Below are positions 15,896 through 23,727 of a stretch of DNA of 39,765 nucleotides, piece after piece. A program made the position numbers and the translations under genes. Within the stretch, counting starts at the first letter, position 1. Each line of letters starts with the position of its first letter. The DNA comes from RGIG4074 sp964459165 (lineage in GTDB: Bacteria; Bacillota; Clostridia; Christensenellales; Borkfalkiaceae), in NCBI GenBank assembly GCA_964459165.1, contig CAYWKM010000009.1, forward strand, positions 1 to 39,765, in the 5' to 3' direction. The notes under the pieces were generated by a model. It was not told where the DNA came from and did no database searches. It saw only the letters and a list, made by a program, of their open reading frames with translations.

Positions 15896-15918
15896 ATAAA
15901 GAATCCTCCGCATACATT
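15890..15918 (+). promoter_or_regulatory. sigma-E-like promoter of spoIVA
   Basis: TCATAAA (15890-15896), a 14-base spacer and CATACATT (15911-15918) match the mother-cell sigma-E consensus (kmATATT-N14-CATACAnT), with the -10 matching at every defined position. spoIVA is a known sigma-E regulon gene in Bacillus. The -10 box lies inside the 5' arm of the terminator that ends the upstream operon. Confidence 0.72.
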
Positions 15919-15954
15919 AAACCGTGAATGTTTAGTATGAAGCGGAGGTTTTTT
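15905..15954 (+). terminator. terminator of the upstream operon, with the spoIVA SD in its 3' arm
   Basis: CCTCCGC (15905-15911) pairs with GCGGAGG (15942-15948), an inner CATAC/GTATG and ATTAAAC/GTTTAGT stem extends it, and six T residues follow. GGAGG at 15944-15948 is also the only Shine-Dalgarno for spoIVA. Transcripts from the sigma-E promoter would begin inside the hairpin and leave the SD free. Confidence 0.82.
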
Positions 15955-15958
15955 ATAT

Positions 15959-17443
15959 ATGGAAGAAGCGGGTGTGTATCTCGACGTCGAAAAGCGTACG
16001 GGCGGAGATATCTATATAGGGGTTGTCGGTCCCGTGCGTACGGGCAAATCGACTTTTATCAAAAAATTTATGCAAACCCTCGTTTTACCGAACGCGGAAG
16101 GGGAGGCAAAGGCGAGGATGAACGACGAGTTGCCCCAATCGGCGGAAGGAAAGACCGTCATGACGACCGAACCGAAATTCGTTCCTTCGCAGGCGGCGGA
16201 AATTTCTTTGGGAGGGGGAGGCGCTTCGGCGAAGGCGAGAGTTCGTTTGATCGATTGCGTGGGCTATTCCGTCGAAGGAGCGTTCGGCTTTGAAGAGAAC
16301 GGTTCTCCGAGACTGATCAACACGCCTTGGAGCGCGTCGCCCATGCCTTTTGAAAAAGCGGCGGAGCTGGGTACGGAAAAAGTCATCAAAGAGCATTCCA
16401 CAATAGGCGTTCTCGTAACGAGCGACGGCTCTTTTACCGATATCCCCCGTGAAAATTACGTCCGTGCGGAAGAGCGTACCGTGAGGGAATTGAAGGAGAT
16501 CGGCAAACCTTTCATCATTCTTCTGAATACGGTCAACGGATCTTCGGCTGAAACGCGGAAGCTTGTCGCGGAGTTGGAAGAAAAATACCATAATACCGTC
16601 CTCGCCGTCAATTGTTCCATGATGACGGAAGAAGATCTTCGCTACGTGCTCAGCGAGACGCTTTTTGAATTTCCCGTTACGAACGTCGATTTCAATATAC
16701 CGGATTGGATGCAGGTTTTGCCCGAGCAATCGAAGATTATTTCCGACGTCGCGGAAAAAATCCGTAAGACGGCTCCTTTCGTAAAAAAGATGAAAGATTG
16801 TTCCCTCTTTGAAAAGTGTTTTGCCGAAAGCGACTACGTCGCGCCGCCCGTTTCCTGCAACATGAACCTCGGAGACGGCAGCGCCGTTATCGAGCTTACG
16901 GCGAAGGAGGGGGTCTTTTATAAAATACTCGGAGAAGAGTGCGGCGAAGATCTCTCAGACGATTGTAAGCTGATGAATTACGTAAAGACGCTTGCCGAGT
17001 CGAAACGCAGCTATGATCGGATCAAGCAGGCGTTTGAAGAAGCGGAGATCAACGGTTACGGAATGGTCGCGCCGGCGAGCGACGACATGACGCTTGAAAA
17101 GCCGGAAATGATACGGCAAGGCGCGGGATACGGCGTAAGCTTAAAGGCGAGCGCGCCCGGCTATTACATCATGAAGATAGACGTAACCGGCGAATTTTCT
17201 CCCATGATGGGCACGAGAGAGCGAAGCGAAGAATTTGTACGAAATATGCTTTCGCGATTTGACAGCGAGCCGGAGAGGATATGGGATACGGATATGTTCG
17301 GAAAATCTTTGAGGGAGCTGGTCAACGAAGGACTGTCTTCAAAAATGGCGTCTATGCCCGATAACGTCCGTAAAAAGATGCGCAGAACGGTAACGCGCAT
17401 CGTAAACGAGGGGAGGGGCGGAGTCGTTTGCATTATTTTTTAA
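15959..17443 (+). CDS. spoIVA: stage IV sporulation protein A (spore coat morphogenetic ATPase)
   Basis: SpoIVA is made in the mother cell and polymerises, with ATP hydrolysis, on the forespore surface as the base of the coat. The 494-residue length matches the family (about 492). The Walker A loop GPVRTGKST is at residues 24-32. The conserved N-terminal part and the family C-terminus ending GGVVCIIF are present. Cortex and coat assembly depend on it, so the gene is good evidence that the organism forms endospores. The SD is unusual in lying inside a terminator stem. Confidence 0.97.
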   Translation: MEEAGVYLDVEKRTGGDIYIGVVGPVRTGKSTFIKKFMQTLVLPNAEGEAKARMNDELPQSAEGKTVMTTEPKFVPSQAAEISLGGGGASAKARVRLIDCVGYSVEGAFGFEENGSPRLINTPWSASPMPFEKAAELGTEKVIKEHSTIGVLVTSDGSFTDIPRENYVRAEERTVRELKEIGKPFIILLNTVNGSSAETRKLVAELEEKYHNTVLAVNCSMMTEEDLRYVLSETLFEFPVTNVDFNIPDWMQVLPEQSKIISDVAEKIRKTAPFVKKMKDCSLFEKCFAESDYVAPPVSCNMNLGDGSAVIELTAKEGVFYKILGEECGEDLSDDCKLMNYVKTLAESKRSYDRIKQAFEEAEINGYGMVAPASDDMTLEKPEMIRQGAGYGVSLKASAPGYYIMKIDVTGEFSPMMGTRERSEEFVRNMLSRFDSEPERIWDTDMFGKSLRELVNEGLSSKMASMPDNVRKKMRRTVTRIVNEGRGGVVCIIF

Positions 17444-17468
17444 AACGCCGCGTTCTCTGAAATTTCGG

Positions 17469-17498
17469 GAATATTTCTTGCGAAAATCGCCGATACTA
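17469..17498 (+). promoter_or_regulatory. sigma-G-like promoter before the 39-residue Lys-rich gene
   Basis: GAATA (17469-17473), exactly 18 bases, then GATACTA (17492-17498) matches the forespore sigma-G consensus GnATR-N18-CATnnTA with one difference in the -10. A sigma-E reading (GAATATT, 16 bases, GATACTAT) is poorer because of spacing. Confidence 0.45.
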
Positions 17499-17532
17499 TG
17501 TTCAGAAAAATTTTTTCGGAGGAAGTAGTATT

Positions 17533-17652
17533 ATGCCTAAAAAGAAAAAATCAAAAATCAAAAAATTGACCGACGAGGAATACGAAGCTTACATTTCCGC
17601 TTTGAGATGCGCTTCCGTTCCGGAACAAAGACCCAAAACGGGAATCAGTTAA
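17533..17652 (+). CDS. 39-residue Lys-rich protein, possibly sporulation-linked
   Basis: ATG at 17533 is preceded by GGAGG (17518-17522) and the frame ends at TAA 17650-17652. The first 11 residues (MPKKKKSKIKK) are almost all basic. A short acidic helix LTDEEYEAYISAL follows, then a Pro/Thr tail. No known family is recognised. Position directly after spoIVA and the sigma-G-like promoter suggest production during sporulation, perhaps as a small nucleic-acid-binding or spore protein, but that is inference. Confidence 0.6.
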   Translation: MPKKKKSKIKKLTDEEYEAYISALRCASVPEQRPKTGIS

Positions 17653-17662
17653 AACAGAATAT

Positions 17663-17695
17663 AAAAAATTACGGCGTCAAAACAAATTGACGCCG
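17663..17695 (-). terminator. intrinsic terminator between convergent genes
   Basis: CGGCGTCAA and TTGACGCCG form a perfect 9-bp stem with a 6-nt loop. On the minus strand a T-tract follows (the A-run at 17663-17668). It ends the minus-strand unit coming from 18274 and may also stop the spoIVA-side transcript. Confidence 0.88.
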
Positions 17696-17716
17696 CAATT
17701 GCTTATAAACGCCTGT

Positions 17717-18274
17717 TTATTCTTCCTTCAGGACCTCCGGAAGATAGAAATTCTTTCGTATGGTCAGGAGCAGTTGAAGAAAGCAGATAAAGTTACCGAT
17801 CAGGATAACGATTGCCGGTATAAAGATAAACGATGCGTTGATCGGATCGTCGTTGAATTGATTGTACGCGCTTATCGAAAACTGTAAAAAAACCATTGCT
17901 ATCAGACAAACGACGGTAATTCCGAGTGAAAAAACATAATACGGAGAGAGGCGGATATTCCCATTCGGATACAGCTTCTTCAATACGTATGCGTAATGAA
18001 GAAAAAAATAAACGTAATAATAGGGAATTATAAGCATGAGCCATACGTTCAGGGGGAGAATACTTTTTCCGTCGGAAAATTCCGTAGAAGAGGACATGAC
18101 GAAATCATTATCCGATTGAACGTTGTACAGTCGGAAAAATTTTTTTAAAAATAACGGTACGCAAATCAGGTCGAAAACGAACGTTATCCCGTAAACCGTC
18201 AATATCGTCGTCAAAAAAGAAGACGCCAATTCCCGAAAGGAGTAAGCCTCCCTTGCCGCTTCGAATAAGTTCAT
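17717..18274 (-). CDS. four-helix membrane protein of unknown function
   Basis: The start at 18274 has GGAGGG upstream; the frame could extend to 18313 but that part has no ribosome binding site. The 185-residue protein has membrane segments near residues 27-45, 75-95, 110-133 and 147-170, with an Asp/Ser-rich loop (NDDPINAS) before the last one. I recognise no family. It is separated from serA by 69 bases and reads in the same direction, so it may be the distal gene of the serC-serA unit. No functional link to serine synthesis is apparent. Confidence 0.7.
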   Translation of the reverse strand: MNLFEAAREAYSFRELASSFLTTILTVYGITFVFDLICVPLFLKKFFRLYNVQSDNDFVMSSSTEFSDGKSILPLNVWLMLIIPYYYVYFFLHYAYVLKKLYPNGNIRLSPYYVFSLGITVVCLIAMVFLQFSISAYNQFNDDPINASFIFIPAIVILIGNFICFLQLLLTIRKNFYLPEVLKEE

Positions 18275-18343
18275 AAGTTTCTCCCTCCTCCCGATCGGCG
18301 ATCCTCTTCCCAATCGTATTTTTCTTTCTTTACTTACGCTCCG

Positions 18344-19507
18344 TTAAAGCGATCTTACGCGAATGACTTCCGGCAAGGATTCGATCACTTCGATGGAGCT
18401 GGCAGAAGGCGCTTTGTCTAAGTCGAGAATGAGGTAAGCGTAATCTCCCTTGGATTTATCGAGCATATGCTCGATGTTAATTCCCTGCGCGGATACGAGA
18501 TTGAGAATTTTTGAGAGAGTCTCTTTGATGTTTCTGTGCATGACGGTAAGCCTTGCCGGCGATTCTTTCGCCATAGAGCAAGCGGGATAATTTACGCTGT
18601 TGGTAATATTTCCGTTTTCAATGTAATCGACGAGCTCGGACGCCGCCATATAAGCGCAATTATCTTCGGCTTCGGGCGTAGACGCGCCGAGGTGAGGAAG
18701 ACAGAGAATGTTTTCTTTGCCGATAAAGTCGGGTTCGGCAAAATCCGTAATATATCTCGAAACCTTACCGCTTTCGACGGCGGCGACCATTGCGGCGGAA
18801 TCGACGAGCTCGCCCCTCGAATTATTGATGACGACCACGCCGTCCTTACAGAGCTCGAGCGTCTCTGCGGAAAAGGTGTTTTTGGTATCCGGCGTTAAGG
18901 GAACGTGAATCGTGATATAATCGCAATTTTTAAAAATTTCTTTGATATCCGTAACTCTCGCTACTTTGTTGTTTAACGCCCACGCGCCCTGAATCGAGAT
19001 ATACGGGTCGTAGCCGATGACGTTCATGCCGAGATCCAGCGACGTGTTGGCGACCATCGCTCCGATCGCACCCAAACCGATTACGCCGAGCGTTTTGCCC
19101 ATAATTTCCTGTCCGGCAAACTTCGCTTTTCCTTTTTCGACCGTCTTCGATAGGTTTTCGTCTTCGCCGAGCGTCTGAACCCAGTTCGCCGCGTCTACAA
19201 TTTTTCTTCCGCCGAGAAACAGCTCGCAGAGGACGAGTTCTTTGACCGCGTTTGCGTTTGCTCCGGGGGTGTTGAATACAATAATTCCCTTCTCCGCGCA
19301 TACGTCGCAGGGGATGTTGTTTGTGCCCGCTCCTGCGCGCGCAATCGCTACGAGGGAAGGGTTAGCTGCAAAATCGTAATCTTTCATAGAAGCGCTTCTG
19401 ACCATAATGCCGTCGGGATTCTCTGCCTTTTCGGTATAGACGTAAGAAGAGGGGAAGACGCTGTCCGCAATCGAGCTGATCGCGTTTAATTTTAAAATTG
19501 TCGCCAT
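18344..19507 (-). CDS. serA: D-3-phosphoglycerate dehydrogenase
   Basis: SerA oxidises 3-phosphoglycerate with NAD+, the first step of serine synthesis. The NAD-binding loop GVIGLGAIG, the VINNSRGELVD motif and the catalytic His in LPHLGASTPEAE are present. A C-terminal ACT-type domain (about residues 320-387) suggests feedback binding of serine. At 387 residues it is the short form lacking the extra intervening domain. ATG 19507 is chosen because GGAG lies 9 bases upstream. It follows serC after 18 bases. Confidence 0.95.
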   Translation of the reverse strand: MATILKLNAISSIADSVFPSSYVYTEKAENPDGIMVRSASMKDYDFAANPSLVAIARAGAGTNNIPCDVCAEKGIIVFNTPGANANAVKELVLCELFLGGRKIVDAANWVQTLGEDENLSKTVEKGKAKFAGQEIMGKTLGVIGLGAIGAMVANTSLDLGMNVIGYDPYISIQGAWALNNKVARVTDIKEIFKNCDYITIHVPLTPDTKNTFSAETLELCKDGVVVINNSRGELVDSAAMVAAVESGKVSRYITDFAEPDFIGKENILCLPHLGASTPEAEDNCAYMAASELVDYIENGNITNSVNYPACSMAKESPARLTVMHRNIKETLSKILNLVSAQGINIEHMLDKSKGDYAYLILDLDKAPSASSIEVIESLPEVIRVRSL

Positions 19508-19525
19508 AATCAATTTCTCCGTAAA

Positions 19526-20614
19526 TTATCTATTTTCCGTTTCGAATTTTTTCATAAATTCGACGAGCGCTTTTACTCCCTCGACGGGCATAGCGTTATA
19601 AATGGAAGCCCTCATACCGCCTACCAATCTGTGTCCTTTTAAGGATACGAGTCCCGCCTTCGTCGCTTCGGCGACAAATTTCGCGTCGAGAGCCTCGCTT
19701 CCGGTAACAAAGGGAACGTTCATAATGGAACGGTATTCCTTTTGTACATTGTTCTTATAGAGAGAGGAATTATCGATAAAGTCGTAAAGAAGGCCCGCTT
19801 TATATTCGTCGATTTCGTTGATCGCCTTGATTCCTCCGAGATTTTTTAATCTTCTCATGACGAGCATCGCCATGTAGATAGAAAAGCAGGGAGGGGTATT
19901 GTAAAGGGAATGATCTCCTTCCTTATCCTGAATTTTCCATTTGAGCATGGTGGGACAGATCGATAAAGGCGCTTGAATCAGATCGCGCTTCGCAATTACG
20001 ATGGTAACGCCCGCAGGGGCGACGTTTTTTTGCGCGCCCGCGTAAATGACGCCGAATTTGCTCACGTCGATTTCTCTCGAAAGAATTTCAGAGGACATAT
20101 CGGCGACCAAAGGAATATCGCCCGTTTCGGGAAACTTTATATATCTGGTTCCGAAGATCGTGTTGTTTGAACAGATATGAACGTAGTCGGCGTCCCGATC
20201 GAAGGATATCGCGTCAACGTCGGGAATATAAGTAAAATTTTTGTCTTTGGAGGATGCGACGCACCTTGCGCCCTCTCCGTAATAAATCTGACCTTCCTGA
20301 TAGGCTTTATTGGCAAAATTTCCCGTTACGATGTAATCCGCTTTATCTCCTTTTTTTAAATTTAAAGGAACGGCGGCAAATTGCTGGCTTGCGCCCCCTT
20401 GGACAAAGAGAACGGCGTAATCGTCGGGAATGTTTAGAAGCGTTCGTAAAGCGGCTTCGGCTTCTTCGACGACGGCGACAAACTTTTTATTTCTGTGCGA
20501 AATCTCCGTCACGGACATTCCGGTTCCGTTGAAATCGAGGAGGTCTCTTTGAGCTTCTTCAAGGACCTCTAAGGGAAGAGTGGAAGGACCCGCGGCAAAA
20601 TTATAGGCTCTCAT
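19526..20614 (-). CDS. serC: phosphoserine aminotransferase
   Basis: SerC is a PLP enzyme that transaminates 3-phosphohydroxypyruvate with glutamate to phosphoserine, the step after SerA. The 362-residue protein begins with the family signature YNFAAGPSTLP. It contains VQGGASQQFAAVP, which binds PLP phosphate, and the PLP Lys196 in YAGAQKNVAPAG. GGAG precedes the ATG at good spacing. It is first in the operon, with serA next. A serB phosphatase is not in the window. Confidence 0.97.
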   Translation of the reverse strand: MRAYNFAAGPSTLPLEVLEEAQRDLLDFNGTGMSVTEISHRNKKFVAVVEEAEAALRTLLNIPDDYAVLFVQGGASQQFAAVPLNLKKGDKADYIVTGNFANKAYQEGQIYYGEGARCVASSKDKNFTYIPDVDAISFDRDADYVHICSNNTIFGTRYIKFPETGDIPLVADMSSEILSREIDVSKFGVIYAGAQKNVAPAGVTIVIAKRDLIQAPLSICPTMLKWKIQDKEGDHSLYNTPPCFSIYMAMLVMRRLKNLGGIKAINEIDEYKAGLLYDFIDNSSLYKNNVQKEYRSIMNVPFVTGSEALDAKFVAEATKAGLVSLKGHRLVGGMRASIYNAMPVEGVKALVEFMKKFETENR

Positions 20615-20645
20615 ATATTATCTCCTGAAAAATTAGTACTCTTTT

Positions 20646-20674
20646 ATTATAATACTCGACTGTGTTTTTTGCAA
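20646..20674 (-). promoter_or_regulatory. sigma-A promoter of serC-serA
   Basis: TTGCAA (20674-20669), 17 bases, TATAAT (20651-20646) on the minus strand, about 30 bases before the serC start. No riboswitch or terminator is evident in the short leader. Confidence 0.8.
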
Positions 20675-20828
20675 GTGTTTTACTAAAACTTTATTTCTCG
20701 ATTGTATTTTTCCCATTTTCAGCCGTCTTTTTCTTCGTAAAAGGGCGTTCAATCGTTTTACTTTTTTTGGGTTTTAGTGTAAACTTATACTGGAAAAATG
20801 ATTATCCTAATAAAGGAGTTGTATATAT

Positions 20829-23051
20829 TTGAACGAAAATATGAAAGAAGCCGGCGCGAGCCGGCAAAAGAACGAGGCGGTCGAAAAAAACGCCTCCCGT
20901 GGAACCGAGATAAAAAAACGCGAATCGGACGTTTTTTCTCATATGGCTTATCTCGGTAAAAGTGCAGACGCTAAAGAGGAAGTTTCCGTAAAAGAAACGG
21001 CGGAAAAGAAGTCCGGCGAGAATCATTCTCGCAAGAATGATTCTGATTTTTCCGAAAGCGCGGCGAACAAAAAAGAAAAAAGCGCGGCGGAGGGAAAAAA
21101 CGCGCGGAAAGACAAGCCGGTTGTAAAGGACTCTGTAAAGAGGAACAAGGCTGCGGACAGAAGCAGGCTTTCAGGGAAAGCCGCCGCAGACGACAGGAAG
21201 CGCCTGAGGGACGAACAAATCGCAAAGGCAAACGAGTATTTGTCGGAAAATTCCGAGAAAGAAAAGAGATCCTCCCCTAAAATATCGGCGCGGAATTTCG
21301 GTAAAAAGGCGGCGGAAAAGAAAAGCGAAAAGAATGAAATTTCCGTCGATCTGCAGCAAGAGAACGCGAAAGGCAAAAAAGGGCAAAAAGGAAAAAATAA
21401 GAAGCCCGTAAAGGTGCTCTTTTTCGGCGGCGTCGGCGAGATCGGAAAAAATATGACGGCGATCGAATATGGGAACGACATCATCGTTATCGACGCCGGT
21501 CTGTCCTTTCCGGACGAAGAAATGCCGGGCGTGGATTTAGTCGTACCCGACGTTTCATACTTGGCGAAAAATAAGGAAAAGATTAAAGGAATTTTAATTA
21601 CGCACGGGCATGAGGATCACATCGGCGGGCTTCCTTATTTATTAAAGCAAATCGATCCGAAAACGCCTATCTACGGAACAAAGCTTACGCTGGCTCTCGC
21701 CGACAATAAAATCAAAGAGCACCGCATTCAGGGCGTCTCGATGATAACGAAACAGTCCGGCGATAAATTTAAGGTTGGATGTTTTGAAATCGAGCTCATA
21801 AACGTCAACCACTCCATCTCCGGCGCGGTCGCTTTCGCGATTACTACTCCTTACGGAATGATTTATCACAGCGGAGACTTTAAAATCGATCTTACGCCCG
21901 TCGCGGGGCAGGCGATCGATTTAAACAGGGTGTCGGAAATCGGAAGCAAGGGAGTCGTCCTTTACCTCGGCGAATCCACCAATATCGAAAGACCCGGATA
22001 TACGATGAGCGAAACGGTTGTCGGAACGACATTCGATCATCTTTTCGCCGAAAATACGACGAGAAGGATTGTTATCGCTACGTTTGCGTCAAATGTTCAC
22101 CGGCTTAAACAAATTATCGACGTGGCGGTACGTTACCGCAGAAAAGTCGCTCTTTCCGGCAGGAGTATGTTGAACGTTGTGGAGGCGGCTTCCAAGATAG
22201 GAGAACTCACGATTCCGGAAGGCGTTCTCGTCGACGTGGAAAAAATCAAAAATTATTTCGATAACGAAATCGTCATCATATCTACAGGCACGCAGGGCGA
22301 ACCCATGAGCGCGCTCACTCGTATGGCAAACGGCGAATTCAACAAGGTTACCATCGGATCGAACGATACCGTTATCATTTCCGCTACGCCTATTCCCGGC
22401 AATGAAAAGATGATTTATCGGGTTATCAATAATTTATATAAAAAGGGCGCGAACGTCGTGTACGAAAGCCTTGAAAAGGTTCATGTTTCCGGACACGCCT
22501 GTCAGGAAGAACATAAGATCATGCACAAATTGCTTCGTCCAAAATTCTTTATTCCCGTGCATGGCGAATACCGCCATTTAAAGAGACACGCGCTTTTGGC
22601 GGAAGAATTGGGTATGGATAGAAGTCATATTATCATTCCCGAAATCGGCAACTGCGTGGAACTCACCGACAATTCTTTAAAACTCGGAAATAATTTTGCG
22701 GCGGGCGTGACCATCATCGACGGTTCCGGCAGCGAGGATTTCAGTACGAGCGCCGTCATGAAGGACAGAAAGCAAATCGCGAGCGAGGGGATGTTTGTCG
22801 TCGCGCTCACCCTATCCGGCGGAGCAGTCGTCGGCGATCCGGTTATAAAAAACAAGGGAGTCATGCTTTCCGATGAAAGAAATTATGAGGCGGAAATGCT
22901 GAATATCGTAAAAAATATTCTTGAAAAAACAGATTTATCCGGAACGGATTCCGATGCGCTTTCCTCGATGATAGAAAAGGACTTGCATGATTATGTGATT
23001 AGAAAAACCAAACAGTCGCCCTTGATTTTACCCGTGATCATGTATATTTAA
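20829..23051 (+). CDS. rnj: ribonuclease J with a ~190-residue disordered N-terminal extension
   Basis: From about residue 194 the protein is a classical RNase J: a metallo-beta-lactamase domain (VGEIGKNMTAIEYG, then the zinc motif HGHEDHIGG at 259-267), the beta-CASP domain (YLGESTNIERPGYT) and the HVSGHACQEEH and PVHGEYRHL motifs. The enzyme does endo- and 5'-3' exonucleolytic RNA decay. Typical RNase J has about 555 residues; this one has 740. The surplus is an N-terminal tail of Lys, Glu, Ser and Ala without structure, ending in a Gly/Lys-rich run. GGAG lies 10 bases before TTG 20829; ATG 20841 is too far from it. The gene is not obviously co-transcribed with its neighbours. Confidence 0.93.
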   Translation: MNENMKEAGASRQKNEAVEKNASRGTEIKKRESDVFSHMAYLGKSADAKEEVSVKETAEKKSGENHSRKNDSDFSESAANKKEKSAAEGKNARKDKPVVKDSVKRNKAADRSRLSGKAAADDRKRLRDEQIAKANEYLSENSEKEKRSSPKISARNFGKKAAEKKSEKNEISVDLQQENAKGKKGQKGKNKKPVKVLFFGGVGEIGKNMTAIEYGNDIIVIDAGLSFPDEEMPGVDLVVPDVSYLAKNKEKIKGILITHGHEDHIGGLPYLLKQIDPKTPIYGTKLTLALADNKIKEHRIQGVSMITKQSGDKFKVGCFEIELINVNHSISGAVAFAITTPYGMIYHSGDFKIDLTPVAGQAIDLNRVSEIGSKGVVLYLGESTNIERPGYTMSETVVGTTFDHLFAENTTRRIVIATFASNVHRLKQIIDVAVRYRRKVALSGRSMLNVVEAASKIGELTIPEGVLVDVEKIKNYFDNEIVIISTGTQGEPMSALTRMANGEFNKVTIGSNDTVIISATPIPGNEKMIYRVINNLYKKGANVVYESLEKVHVSGHACQEEHKIMHKLLRPKFFIPVHGEYRHLKRHALLAEELGMDRSHIIIPEIGNCVELTDNSLKLGNNFAAGVTIIDGSGSEDFSTSAVMKDRKQIASEGMFVVALTLSGGAVVGDPVIKNKGVMLSDERNYEAEMLNIVKNILEKTDLSGTDSDALSSMIEKDLHDYVIRKTKQSPLILPVIMYI

Positions 23052-23074
23052 CAACAATATTATGTAATTATGTA

Positions 23075-23083
23075 TGATATAAT
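23075..23083 (+). promoter_or_regulatory. extended -10 promoter of trmR-trhP
   Basis: TG-A-TATAAT gives a perfect extended -10 in the 51-base gap between rnj and trmR. No good -35 is present. Transcription would start about 13 bases before the trmR ATG. Confidence 0.5.
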
Positions 23084-23102
23084 ACACAATATATAGAATT
23101 TT

Positions 23103-23726
23103 ATGAAATATACGGCTTCTTTGGTAAAACTGAGTATCGATGAAAAAATAAAAGAAAAACGAAAGGATGCGTCGGAGCGCGGAATTCCCGTCGTAGACGA
23201 TGAAACGCTGAATCTGCTTCTTGCTTTAATAACGGCGATAAAGCCGAAGCGAATCCTCGAGGTGGGTACGGCGGTAGGCTTATCCGCGGCGGCGATGCTT
23301 TCGCAGCTAAAAGATCTGAAGGTTGTCACGATCGAATTAGAGGAAGCGAGATATAGGGAAGCGCAGAAAAATCTCTCCGATTTCGGGTTCTCCAATCGGT
23401 GTACTTGTTATCTCGGCGACGCCGGCGATATTCTCAACATGATGAGTCCCGACGCTTCCTTCGATTTTATTTTTCTTGACGGACCTAAGGCGCAATATCT
23501 GAATTACTTGTTTGATTTGAAACGCCTGCTTCGTCGGGGAGGCGTTATCTTTGCCGACGACGTATTGTTGTTCGGTTGGGTCGGCGGCGAAACGGAAACG
23601 CCGTATAAGCGTCGATCGATCGTCAATAAAATAAAAGAATATCTCGAAGCGGCGTCCTCGGATAAGGATCTTATGACGTCGATCCTCGACGTCGGCGACG
23701 GGGTGGCGATCTCCGTGAAACGGTAG
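23103..23726 (+). CDS. trmR: O-methyltransferase, probable tRNA 5-hydroxyuridine methyltransferase
   Basis: The 207-residue class I methyltransferase has motif I ILEVGTAVGLSAAAML (residues about 51-66), the acidic strand-2 residue in VVTIELEEARY and FDFIFLDGPKAQYLNYL, typical of the catechol-O-methyltransferase-like family. In Bacillus the homologue YrrM/TrmR methylates 5-hydroxyuridine at tRNA position 34 to 5-methoxyuridine, and its gene lies beside the U32 proteins that make the hydroxyl. The same pairing here supports that function. No SD is visible before the ATG, and the predicted leader is very short. Confidence 0.85.
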   Translation: MKYTASLVKLSIDEKIKEKRKDASERGIPVVDDETLNLLLALITAIKPKRILEVGTAVGLSAAAMLSQLKDLKVVTIELEEARYREAQKNLSDFGFSNRCTCYLGDAGDILNMMSPDASFDFIFLDGPKAQYLNYLFDLKRLLRRGGVIFADDVLLFGWVGGETETPYKRRSIVNKIKEYLEAASSDKDLMTSILDVGDGVAISVKR

Positions 23727-23727
23727 T

